A DNA stretch of 18,957 nucleotides from Ruminococcaceae bacterium UBA1405 (GTDB lineage Bacteria; Bacillota; Clostridia; Oscillospirales; Ruminococcaceae): the NCBI GenBank assembly GCA_002305685.1, contig DBQB01000060.1, positions 1 through 18,957 of the forward strand, read 5' to 3'. The translations under genes were made by a program, and so were the position numbers. Positions 1 through 6,645 of this stretch are shown here, piece by piece. The notes under the pieces are model-generated. The model was not told the DNA's origin, made no database searches, and saw nothing but the letters and a program-made list of their open reading frames with translations. Positions within the stretch are counted from its first letter, which is position 1, and each line of letters begins with the position of its first letter.

Positions 1-735
1 CACAACTGGAAAACTGTTGTTCAGCAGTGGGCGGAGGAAAACGGATACGCCTTTAACCGGATCACGCCGGATGGAGAACCTGCTGACAACGAGGAGGAAC
101 TGTCCCCGGCTGAGGTCCAGGCGGCGGTGGAGAACTGGCGGGATCAGATCTTGAGCGCCATTTCCCAGCCGGACCAGTCACCCTTCACCCCCTGGCCGGA
201 GGACAACGAAAAACCCTACTACACCGATAAGCCGGACTGGGACGCCTTTGGCGCCATGCTGCTGGTGGCCGCTTGTTATGTCTACGGGGAACCGGTGCCG
301 CCCACGGTAGAGAAGGACTGGGACTTCGGGGAGCATCCCCTGATTGCCCGTCTTGCATCGGACGAGGAGCGGGTGTGGTCTCTGTTCCGTGGGGCTACCT
401 GGTGGCTGCCTCTGGCGGATGCCTTCTTTTTCCAGGCCCCGCTGCCTACCGATAACACCGCCGCCATCGGCACGGTAGGCGGACTGCGGAAGGAGCTGGA
501 GAAGCTGAACCAGCTGGCGTGGCAGGCCGATGAGGATACCATCCTTGATTGGGTGGATACGGAGGGATACCCAGTAGACGGAGCCATAGACTCAGATGGA
601 CAGTACAGCAAGGCGGACATCCCGGAACACACCCAGTATGACACCCAATCCCTGGCCAAGTTCGCTTTCTCCATGTTCTGGCAGGCCATGCGGTTTGCCG
701 AGGAACATCAGGCGCCTATCTTATTAGATTACTGA
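1..735 (+). CDS. hypothetical protein, 5'-truncated by window edge
   Basis: The reading frame is open from the first base to the TGA at 733-735, giving at least 244 residues, so the true start lies outside the window. A GTG at 127 is in frame but has no good ribosome binding site, and the codons before it read as normal protein. I do not recognise the family with confidence. The protein is acidic, rich in Trp and aromatic residues, and soluble, with no signal peptide or membrane segment visible. Recognisable stretches include PDWDAFGAMLL, SLFRGATWW and a C-terminal SLAKFAFSMFWQAMRFAEEH helix. Codon use is GC-rich, unlike the two AT-rich genes that follow. Its size, soluble acidic nature and position ahead of two small unrelated genes fit an immunity-type protein, but this is inference only. 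Confidence 0.75.
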   Translation, partial: HNWKTVVQQWAEENGYAFNRITPDGEPADNEEELSPAEVQAAVENWRDQILSAISQPDQSPFTPWPEDNEKPYYTDKPDWDAFGAMLLVAACYVYGEPVPPTVEKDWDFGEHPLIARLASDEERVWSLFRGATWWLPLADAFFFQAPLPTDNTAAIGTVGGLRKELEKLNQLAWQADEDTILDWVDTEGYPVDGAIDSDGQYSKADIPEHTQYDTQSLAKFAFSMFWQAMRFAEEHQAPILLDY

Positions 736-766
736 TTTCGATGATGCTCAGTGAGGTGAAAGAAAT

Positions 767-1033
767 ATGGATATTCTGGTATATTTCGGTCTGCCAGTTC
801 TAATCTCATTTCTCGTTCAGCTGCTGATTGGATGTAGAACCAAGCGAAAGGTTTTGCAGCATATCCCGTTATACGCCTTTATCATTACACTTATATTTGC
901 GGGAGTTTCCTTATGTACGGATTCAGGCTTCCTGATGGGTGGAAATATAATTGCTGCTGCCGTATGGGGGATCATTGGAATATGTATCCTCCTAGGATAT
1001 GGCCTTGCGTGGATGGTACAGAAGTTTTTGTAG
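767..1033 (+). CDS. small membrane protein, unknown function
   Basis: This 88-residue protein starts at ATG 767, seven bases after a GTGAGGTGA leader at 751-759 that holds the ribosome binding site. It is almost wholly hydrophobic, with three probable membrane helices at about residues 3-22, 33-52 and 58-82. A short basic loop (CRTKRKVLQH) lies between the first two. The stop is TAG at 1031. It sits 31 bases after the preceding gene and 60 before the next, all on one strand, so the three may be co-transcribed. The sequence is AT-rich compared with the gene before it, which suggests separate acquisition. Small three-helix proteins of this kind are common as immunity partners of membrane-acting toxins, but nothing in the sequence proves that role. 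Confidence 0.7.
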   Translation: MDILVYFGLPVLISFLVQLLIGCRTKRKVLQHIPLYAFIITLIFAGVSLCTDSGFLMGGNIIAAAVWGIIGICILLGYGLAWMVQKFL

Positions 1034-1093
1034 TGTGCAGAACAGGGTAGTAATTTTGAAGATACTGATGATACTAATGTGAGGTGAGAAAAG

Positions 1094-1543
1094 ATGAAAA
1101 GCAAGGAAAGGTTAGAGAGTAACTGGAAGGCATGGGTACCAAACTGTGATTTAGAACGTAAATACTTTATATGCAAGGCCGTTGATGATGAGGATGGACT
1201 TCACCTACTTCTCATAAGTAATGACTATAAGAAGAAAATATGCGTCCAGTTTCCAGGGATGGTATATGCCTATCGGAATAGGCTTGAACTTGCAGCGCTT
1301 TGTACTTTGAATGAAGTCATAGATAAAACGAAAGCTTTCGATGTATCTGATTGGACATTTTTTGTAGTAGAAAATTCTGCTTATGCAAGAGAGATTGCAA
1401 AAGAATCGCAAGATATATATCCATTTTCAAAACTCATCCATTTTGCTGTTGTTGGAGGTCAGGCATTATTTGAGGTTATTACGGATGCATTACCTATCAT
1501 TACGCAAGGCTGGGAATTTTCGCCCGAAGATATGCATCCTTAA
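1094..1543 (+). CDS. hypothetical protein, possible immunity-type protein
   Basis: This 149-residue soluble protein starts at ATG 1094, six bases after a second GTGAGGTGA leader (1079-1087). It opens with a charged segment containing NWKAWVPNCDL, continues through an FPGMVYAYRNRLELA segment, and has a central SDWTFFVVENSAYAREI stretch. Near the C terminus is IHFAVVGGQALFEVI. The layout (NWK.W.PNCD, Y.YRN..E, WTFF.V..S.Y, HF....) recalls a group of small proteins found in toxin-immunity gene clusters of Bacillota. I state this from memory of sequence style, not from a search. There is no signal peptide. The gene is markedly AT-rich relative to the core genes in the window, in line with horizontal acquisition. 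No terminator is obvious directly after the stop. Confidence 0.7.
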   Translation: MKSKERLESNWKAWVPNCDLERKYFICKAVDDEDGLHLLLISNDYKKKICVQFPGMVYAYRNRLELAALCTLNEVIDKTKAFDVSDWTFFVVENSAYAREIAKESQDIYPFSKLIHFAVVGGQALFEVITDALPIITQGWEFSPEDMHP

Positions 1544-1641
1544 CTTTGTTTTTGAAATTTTGATTATGTTCAGAATTCGGATGTAGTGCAGGCACCACAC
1601 AGTGGCAACAGTTTTATAAAGGTGAGGAGCAAACCAAATGA

Positions 1642-1830
1642 GCAATAAAGTTTTCCAGCAAAACCCAGACGATAAAAAAGGCCCTCAGCCCGGCAGCCCT
1701 CCTTACGCAGTTCGATGATCGGCTCTGGCTTAGAGTTATCGACACCATGACCATCCACCGGGACGGTCGGATAACTTTTGAGTTTTAGACTGGACATGAA
1801 ATTACGACTGACCGCAAAAAAAGAGTATAG
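1642..1830 (+). pseudogene. serine recombinase, C-terminal remnant
   Basis: The + frame from 1642 reads without stops to 1785. It includes LLTQFDDRLWLRVIDTMTIHRDGRITFEF, then a TAG at 1786, then TGHEITTDRKKRV and a second TAG at 1828. The pattern (L)TEFD..LW...ID.VTV..DGR..F.F..G.EI is how the extreme C terminus of large serine recombinases of Clostridia typically reads. No catalytic domain or zinc-ribbon region precedes it, so only the last 60 or so residues remain, with one internal stop. An overlapping 26-codon frame begins at ATG 1638 behind a good ribosome binding site (AGGTGAGGAG, 1620-1629), but it ends at once and is probably incidental. The remnant marks an old mobile-element boundary beside the accessory genes. 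Confidence 0.5.
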
Positions 1831-1890
1831 AGCCTACAGGTTTAGCGACCTATGGGATTCTCATCTGAATCTATGGACGAATCCAGCTTT

Positions 1891-1912
1891 TTATGTTATG
1901 CTGATAACATAA
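1891..1912. promoter_or_regulatory. perfect dyad upstream of TIGR04076-family gene
   Basis: The arms TTATGTTAT (1891-1899) and ATAACATAA (1904-1912) are exact reverse complements around a four-base centre, GCTG. The dyad lies 56 bases before the GTG start of the next gene. It has no T-run after it, so it is more like an operator for a dimeric regulator than a terminator. The right arm could also supply a -10-like sequence. The regulator is unknown. Confidence 0.45.
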
Positions 1913-1968
1913 TTCTCCTTGAAGACGTCATGGCCCCTAAGGAGTCGATTTTTAAGGAGCGTGATTTT

Positions 1969-2292
1969 GTGAAAAAATGTAAGATCACTGTACTGAAGCG
2001 GGAGTTTTATGCCGACCTTGCTGCGGAGTATATCACCATCCCCAATTTTGGTCCCTGTGAAATAATGAAAGAAGGCGATGTATTCCTGACCGGCGGCCCG
2101 TTTGGCAACGAATGCCCGGAGGGATTTTGTGCCATGGCTTGGCAGGCAATTTGTCTCCAGGCAACTACTCTTGCCGGCGGCGGAAAAGTGTTCGGACATG
2201 ATCTGGTGCATATCGCCTGTTGCAACGATGGCGTCCGCCCTGTGGTATTCAAGCTGGAAGCTTATGAGGATGACCAGCCGCCTATCTTTTGA
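1969..2292 (+). CDS. TIGR04076 family protein
   Basis: The frame is open further upstream, but GTG 1969 is the preferred start. It follows AAGGAG (1954-1959) by nine bases, and it gives an N terminus, MKKCKITVLKREFY, that matches the family. The resulting 107-residue protein shows the family landmarks in order: KCKITVLKR at the start, GPCEIMKEGD, a PEGFC-AMAW segment, and a C-terminal HIACCNDGVRPVVFKLE. The conserved cysteines (about residues 4, 30, 52, 60 and the CC pair) suggest metal or redox chemistry, but the biochemical role of this family is not established. The gene appears to stand alone, between a recombinase scar and a terminator. A perfect dyad upstream suggests its own regulation. 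Confidence 0.8.
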   Translation: MKKCKITVLKREFYADLAAEYITIPNFGPCEIMKEGDVFLTGGPFGNECPEGFCAMAWQAICLQATTLAGGGKVFGHDLVHIACCNDGVRPVVFKLEAYEDDQPPIF

Positions 2293-2401
2293 ACTGAGGT
2301 CACACGGTATTGGGGTGAACCCCCTTGGCGCAACATGAACTCCCTAATGCCCAAGAGAATTTGCTTGTATCGTAGTCAGGGTCATTTGCCATCAGGCGAG
2401 G

Positions 2402-2434
2402 GCCTGGAGCCGAATCGCGTTCCAGGCTTTTTTT
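2402..2434 (+). terminator. rho-independent terminator after TIGR04076 gene
   Basis: The stem GCCTGGA (2402-2408) pairs exactly with TCCAGGC (2421-2427) and is followed directly by seven T residues (2428-2434). It is the first good terminator downstream of the TIGR04076-family gene, 110 bases past its stop. Confidence 0.75.
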
Positions 2435-2484
2435 ATCTAAATGAGCGGCCCGCGTCCAGCCGATTGAAACGGACCGGGTTAGTT

Positions 2485-2522
2485 AAAAATCGACAAGCAC
2501 CGTCATGGGCTTGTCGATTTTT
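2485..2522. terminator. bidirectional terminator hairpin
   Basis: A perfect 14-bp stem (2485-2498 with 2509-2522) closes a ten-base loop. The 5' arm begins with five A residues and the 3' arm ends in five T residues, so it can end transcription from either direction. Confidence 0.75.
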
Positions 2523-2836
2523 CTTTGGTGCGCTGTTCATTCGTCAGCGGCATTGTGAGGTTTGTTCTACTCAATGTTGGATAGCTTTCTTTATTATTTG
2601 TCCGTTCTTTGGGCGTGTTGCCATGCGCAGTTTTCAGCATAGGCCTATCCATAGATTGTTTGCGGCCAAGCTTGTTTCGATGACGTGGTGTATCTGTTGT
2701 CCATTTGCAGAAACCTATCTTCCACCGGTATTTTGTACCGTTTGTCGAGGAAATCGTGGACCATTCCCCCAATGGAGAGCCAGAGCGTTTCGCCCTTGTC
2801 CGGTCAAAAAAGTTAGAAAAATTGGGAACAGGTCAC

Positions 2837-2865
2837 TTGCGTACAACAAACTCTGGTGATAGAAT
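2837..2865 (+). promoter_or_regulatory. sigma-A-type promoter for SH3-domain protein gene
   Basis: A -35 element TTGCGT (2837-2842) and a -10 element TAGAAT (2860-2865) are separated by exactly 17 bases. Transcription would begin near 2872, leaving a leader of about 70 bases. The spacing and its position ahead of a signal-peptide gene support the call. Confidence 0.6.
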
Positions 2866-2897
2866 AATTTGTATGGTTTTATTGGAATACGTTCATA

Positions 2898-2920
2898 AAT
2901 CACGCTGCTTGGGCGTGATT
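2898..2920 (+). promoter_or_regulatory. hairpin in 5' leader
   Basis: AATCACGC (2898-2905) pairs perfectly with GCGTGATT (2913-2920) around a seven-base loop. It ends eight bases before the ribosome binding site of the following gene. It lacks the GC length and T-run of a strong terminator. It could protect the mRNA 5' end or affect ribosome access. Confidence 0.45.
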
Positions 2921-4799
2921 AAAAATAGAAAGGATGGTTCAAATGAAACGAAATTGGCTGCGCCTTGCATTGACCTTGTGCTTGGCGTTGACCCTAACCC
3001 TGCAGCTGATGCCTACTGTCTGGGCGAGTGAGAAAGGTTCGAAGGATAACCCATATGTCTATACAGGTTACGATCAAGGTGATTTTCAAGGTGGGTTTGA
3101 TACTAATACATACCTTGAAGTTACTGCTTTTGGCGCGTTTGCCCAGTGGGTAAACGATAAGCTTGAAAGCACAAACGAGCTGTATGTCAGGATTGAAGCA
3201 AACCTTTTGACTACACGACAGGACGAAAACAGACTGACAATAACCATTGGAAATGGCAAGACGCTCCATCTGGAGTTGGTAGGTGTCAGGGTGGGAAATG
3301 AGCATAGTGGTGTGACGTCTCGTCATAACCCTTACTTCCTGGTGGAGCCGGACGGAACCTTGGAGATTACGGGACAAGGAACAATTCAAAACGAAGAAGT
3401 GAATTCTGATGCTCAGAGCGGTGGAGATATCGATTATGAGGAGTATCTCAAAAATTATGCGATGATCCTGAATTATGGAACAATGAAAGTTACAGGTTCC
3501 ATCAGTCTGCAAAGGGAATATAATGTTAATCCATCTTCTGCTGGGCGGTAGCATACCGTTATCAACTACGGTAATCTTACCATAGTGGGAGGTGGAGAGT
3601 ACACTGAAATCGATGTCCTCTCCACCGCTGCAGGTTTTTATGGCGGGCAGTTCTGTGTTGGCAATACGAATGTGAAGGACGTTAGGATCGACATGGCGAC
3701 GGTCTTTGTGGAGGAGGGTGCGATCGGCACGCCTATCGTTCAGATGGAAAACGTTTTGATTTACAATGGTTTCGGCTTTGTCGATTCCAGCAACGGACCC
3801 GTTGATACGGGTGGGCCCGATCAAGTTGGCAGTTTTCCCTTGATAAAGAACGGTGAGATGTATTACTATCACGAAGCAGTCAATGTGCCGGCTCAAGTGA
3901 CACTGACGGATATAGTGTTTAAGGAGTCCGCAAATGATTCCACTGACTGTTATGGAATCTTGCTGCTCAATTCGCCCTCTGCAGAGGTTACTCTGGAGGG
4001 GACGCAGAAGAACCTGAAGCCTGTGATTGTGGGTGATCAGTCGGGAACGACCATTGACAGCCTTCAAAACCAAACCTTCGCCTCGCTCACGCTGACAGAT
4101 GTTGAGGAACCGATTACCATTTCCGGCGCCACCATGGAGCTGATGGAGAATGGCCAAGCCGGCTATATCAAGCTGAACAACTGTTCGGATGTGACACTGG
4201 AAAACTGCACCGCCGATGCGCTCATACTCACCAACGGCTATCTCCTGGATGAGAAATTGGCACCCAACGAGATTGGAGGTTATGGACAGAACGCCGGGTG
4301 GGATGTAGGCTTCCTCCCAGATTCCCAGCAGCAACTCTCAGTCCAGCTGGACAACTGTGTGATGAATACCCTCTATCTCTACGATAACGTAGCGGAGGGA
4401 AGCGCAGGAACCGTCAATATGGCCATCGACAGTGGTCTGTATGGTTTTGGCCAGGAGACGGTTGAGAAACTTTTTGCCGCAGCGGACAAAACCGAGGCCG
4501 CAGCAACTTATGATGGGGTTCAGGCTCAGGCTACAATTACCACTGCGGATGGTGAGAAACCCGTCTATGCTTTTGCCACCAACAACGAGGAGCTGCTGGA
4601 GCTTATCCAGAAGGCAGACCCGCAGCAAGGCGATACCGTGACGATTCAACAAGCGGAGGAAGGGCTGGAGCTGTCCGAACTCGTCTCTGGGACAACGGTT
4701 CAGAACGATTCGGGAACAGACATTATCGTCAATGGCTCCAAACTGAATGCCGGCCAATCCGTTACCATCGGCGATTCTGAGTCACCGTCCGAACAGCCG

Positions 4800-4905
4800 G
4801 ATTATGACGATGATGGCAATGACAATGACAATGATTATAATTCTGATGACGACGACAATGATTATAATTATGACGACGATGATGACGATGACGATGACGA
4901 ATCTG
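4800..4905 (+). repeat. GAY triplet tract encoding acidic linker
   Basis: About 35 codons are dominated by GAC/GAT with interspersed AAT and TAT, encoding Asp with some Asn and Tyr. The tract separates the beta-rich part of the protein from the SH3 domains. A flexible acidic linker, possibly calcium-binding, is likely. Triplet repeats of this kind can change length by slippage without breaking the frame. Confidence 0.7.
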
Positions 4906-5027
4906 AGACTGGGCCATTGTTTGTCAAGCCGAATCATGCCGATGATGCTGATGCGGCATTGCCCTCCATCTCGGTGAAGAAGCCTGAAACTGCAACCGCA
5001 ACGGAAACGGAAACAAAGGATTTCTAC

Positions 5028-5600
5028 ATGGTTAGCTGCTACACGCTGAATGTGCGCAGCGGCCCAGGTACAAACTATGACAAGATCGGTATCGTGTCCC
5101 AAGGCGCCGTCCTGACCGGTTCCCTGGAGAACGGCTGGCTGAAGTTTACCTATAACAACAAGACTGCCTACTGTTCTGGTGATTACCTTGAGAAGGTAAA
5201 GGATGAACCGAACCGGCTGATGGTGAACTGTTATGCACTGAACGTGCGCAGCGGCCCTGGCACCAACTATGACAAGATCGGTACTCTGTCTGAAGGTACC
5301 ATTCTCACCGGTTCCCTGGAGAATGGCTGGCTGAAGTTTACCTATAACGGCAAGACCGCCTATTGCTCCGCTGGTTATCTCAAGAAGGTGGAGGGAACCT
5401 CAAATCAAACGACGGGAACCTCTAAGAAAATGACGGTAACCTGCTATGCGCTGAATGTGCGCAGCGGCCCTGGCACCAGCTATAGCACGATTGGCGTCCT
5501 GTCCGGAGGCATGAGCGTAAATGTGTTGGATGTGCTGGACGGATGGTATAAGATCGCCTTTGGCAATGGTGTGGGCTATGTGTCTGCACTATACCTATCC
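5028..5600 (+). repeat. three tandem SH3b-coding repeats
   Basis: Units begin at 5028, 5220 and 5430, spaced by 192 and 210 bases. Units 1 and 2 are very similar in DNA, sharing long exact runs such as the GGCTGGCTGAAGTTTACC segment near 5131 and 5322. Unit 3 is diverged in its second half, keeping the LNVRSGPGT core. This points to a recent duplication of unit 1 or 2 beside an older copy. Confidence 0.8.
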
Positions 5601-5645
5601 TAAAACAATCTTGAACGACAAAAGAACCCTGCGTCAATAAATGCA

Positions 5646-5703
5646 CTGCACCCCGCTTGTGATTCAGTATACCCATACTGTCTAACAAGTGGGGTGCAGT
5701 TTT
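5646..5703 (+). terminator. strong terminator with IS-like inverted arms
   Basis: A 15-bp stem (5646-5660 with 5685-5699, one G-U wobble) is extended inside by CAGTAT/ATACTG around an ACCC loop and followed by TTTT (5700-5703). It lies 42 bases after the SH3-protein stop. The arms also read like IS150-group insertion-sequence ends (CTGCACCCC followed by CTTGT), so the hairpin may derive from one. Confidence 0.75.
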
Positions 5704-5840
5704 AACAGATACGTTGGCCTTGTTCAGGATTTGTTTTAACGGCATTTCGGTTTGCCGGATGTTGGGCAACGGGCAAGAGTCGATGCTGTGAGCAGCGAGT
5801 AAAGTGAAAAGATGTATGAAAATGGATCGATAAAAAAGCA

Positions 5841-5874
5841 AAAGCCTATCTGAGCGGCTGCTCAGATAGGCTTT
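5841..5874 (-). terminator. terminator of tRNA-Ser gene
   Basis: A perfect 15-bp stem (5841-5855 with 5860-5874) closes a four-base loop. On the minus strand it begins two bases after the tRNA CCA end and is followed by a run of T residues (TTTTGCTTTTTTA), so it ends the tRNA transcript. Confidence 0.8.
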
Positions 5875-5875
5875 C

Positions 5876-5967
5876 TGGCGGAGATGGAGAGATTCGAACT
5901 CTCGAACCGTTTTTGACGGTTACGCGATTTCCAGTCGCGCGCCCTCGACCAACTAGGCGACATCTCC
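5876..5967 (-). tRNA. tRNA-Ser (anticodon GGA)
   Basis: On the minus strand the acceptor GGAGATG (5967-5961) pairs with CATCTCC (5886-5880), followed by discriminator G and an encoded CCA (5876). The anticodon loop reads CTGGAAA, giving anticodon GGA for Ser codons UCC/UCU. The long variable arm (AACCGT...ACGGTT) is typical of class II tRNA-Ser. The T loop holds the standard GTTCGAATC. At 92 bases including CCA the length is normal. It has its own promoter and terminator and appears monocistronic. Confidence 0.97.
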
Positions 5968-6028
5968 ATTTGGTCAATTCATATTTTACTTATTTTGTTT
6001 CAGCTCTCTTAACCGAAACTGCTCGATT

Positions 6029-6057
6029 ATTATATTCCAAAAAGTGCCTAAAGTCAA
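6029..6057 (-). promoter_or_regulatory. sigma-A promoter for tRNA-Ser
   Basis: Read on the minus strand, TTGACT (6057-6052), 17 bases, then TATAAT (6034-6029). This is close to consensus, with an A/T-rich tract upstream (about 6060-6100) that may act as an UP element. Transcription would start near 6022, about 55 bases before the tRNA. Confidence 0.85.
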
Positions 6058-6234
6058 TACCTTTTTTCAAAAAAATCAGAAAAAATTTTGTTTTTTTGAG
6101 GATCCTTTCTCGTTGCCGCCTTTAGCCGCAGCGGTGGGAAAATTAAGGCTTGCTTGTATGTTTGGATATAGGCGGGACAAACTATGTATGCTTCGCCTAC
6201 GATGCAGATCTGCAAGAGAAAGGATGAAAACACT

Positions 6235-6441
6235 GTGAGCGATACCTTTGATTCCTATTATGATCTTCAGCCCTACCATTCGTTCCGAGAACTTGAATTC
6301 TATGAAGGCAAAATCCCGTTGGAGGAGGATGACCTTCCCGCAGAGTTTTTGGCGGCTATGGAATCAGGAGATCTGATTGCCGAGGAGGATCTCAACGACC
6401 TTCGGCTGCTATATGAGGAGGACACGCCGCCTTCCTGTTAA
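6235..6441 (+). CDS. small acidic hypothetical protein
   Basis: The frame is open from further upstream, but GTG 6235 sits about ten bases after AAAGG and is the best start, giving 68 residues (MSDTFDSYYDLQPYHSF...). It is strongly acidic, with a Tyr-rich N-terminal part and a C-terminal helix of LPAEFLAAMESGDLIAEEDLNDLRLLYEE. There is no signal peptide or membrane segment. I do not recognise the family. A four-codon frame starting at ATG 6224 overlaps the start and ends in TGA at 6236-6238. A terminator directly follows, so it is a single-gene unit between a tRNA and the glycolytic operon. Confidence 0.6.
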   Translation: MSDTFDSYYDLQPYHSFRELEFYEGKIPLEEDDLPAEFLAAMESGDLIAEEDLNDLRLLYEEDTPPSC

Positions 6442-6454
6442 CGAAATGTATGTA

Positions 6455-6496
6455 AATACCGGGGGAATCACGGCTGGATTTCCCCGGTATTTTTTA
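6455..6496 (+). terminator. terminator after small acidic protein gene
   Basis: AATACCGGGG (6455-6464) pairs with CCCCGGTATT (6482-6491), and the 3' arm runs into further T residues. It lies 13 bases after the stop codon. Confidence 0.8.
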
Positions 6497-6590
6497 TACA
6501 TCCCGAAAAATAACCGGTATCTGAAAACCGGCAGGTCTCCATGAAATGATCTTCGCAGAGGGGCAAAATGCTGATCGGTTTTTGACCGAC

Positions 6591-6623
6591 AAAAAAAGGA
6601 GAGCAACCGATTGGTTGCTCTCC
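6591..6623 (-). terminator. terminator of pgk-tpiA-gpmI operon
   Basis: An 11-bp perfect stem (6598-6608 with 6613-6623) has a four-base loop. On the minus strand it is followed by seven T residues (6597-6591). It begins 22 bases after the gpmI stop and closes the glycolytic operon. Confidence 0.85.
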
Positions 6624-6645
6624 CAAAAACAACAGGGCAGACCGT

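Larger units (their letters stand above)
2293..2942. other. 650-base region without a convincing gene
   Basis: This stretch holds two rho-independent terminators (2402-2434 and 2485-2522), a sigma-A-type promoter (2837-2865) and a leader hairpin (2898-2920), all listed separately. Between about 2520 and 2830 there are open frames on both strands, none with a ribosome binding site or recognisable motifs. A minus-strand frame across roughly 2650-2810 reads somewhat like protein (GETLWLSIGGMVHDFLDKRY) but has no start signal. It may be a decayed fragment. Confidence 0.5.
2943..5603 (+). pseudogene. secreted triple-SH3b protein, interrupted by in-frame TAG
   Basis: ATG 2943 follows AAAGGA by about eight bases and begins a classic signal peptide: MKRNWLR, a Leu/Thr-rich core, then a cleavage site after VWA near residue 28. 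The frame spans 887 codons but carries a TAG at codon 203 (3549-3551). The same frame continues with no other defect to TAA at 5603. Residues 29 to about 600 contain repeated NYGTMKVTG / NYGNLTIVGG / VTLENCT segments typical of beta-helix or fibre-like surface proteins. Residues 620-655 are an Asp/Asn/Tyr-rich linker. Three bacterial SH3 (SH3b) domains follow at about 696-753, 760-817 and 830-886, each with a LNVRSGPGT core. SH3b domains usually bind cell-wall peptides, so a wall-associated extracellular role is likely. The stop may be a recent nonsense mutation, a leaky stop or a sequence error. If it is read as a stop, only a 174-residue secreted fragment is made. Confidence 0.8.

Noticed and set aside
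2503..2810. Minus-strand frames with partly protein-like text (GETLWLSIGGMVHDFLDKRY)
   Set aside because: No start signal, short, and no recognisable family. At most a decayed fragment, so it is described only under the intergenic entry.
2335..2859. 174-codon open frame on the + strand
   Set aside because: No ribosome binding site, crosses two terminators and the next promoter, and its composition (many Arg, Cys, Phe, Pro) is unlike a real protein.
2994..4334. Long minus-strand open frame of 446 codons
   Set aside because: It lies opposite the SH3-domain protein gene, has no ribosome binding site, and reads as a shadow of that gene's codons.
3585..5603. Restart of translation at GTG 3585 as a separate gene
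   Set aside because: No ribosome binding site precedes it, and the protein would begin in the middle of a repeat unit. One interrupted gene explains the data better.
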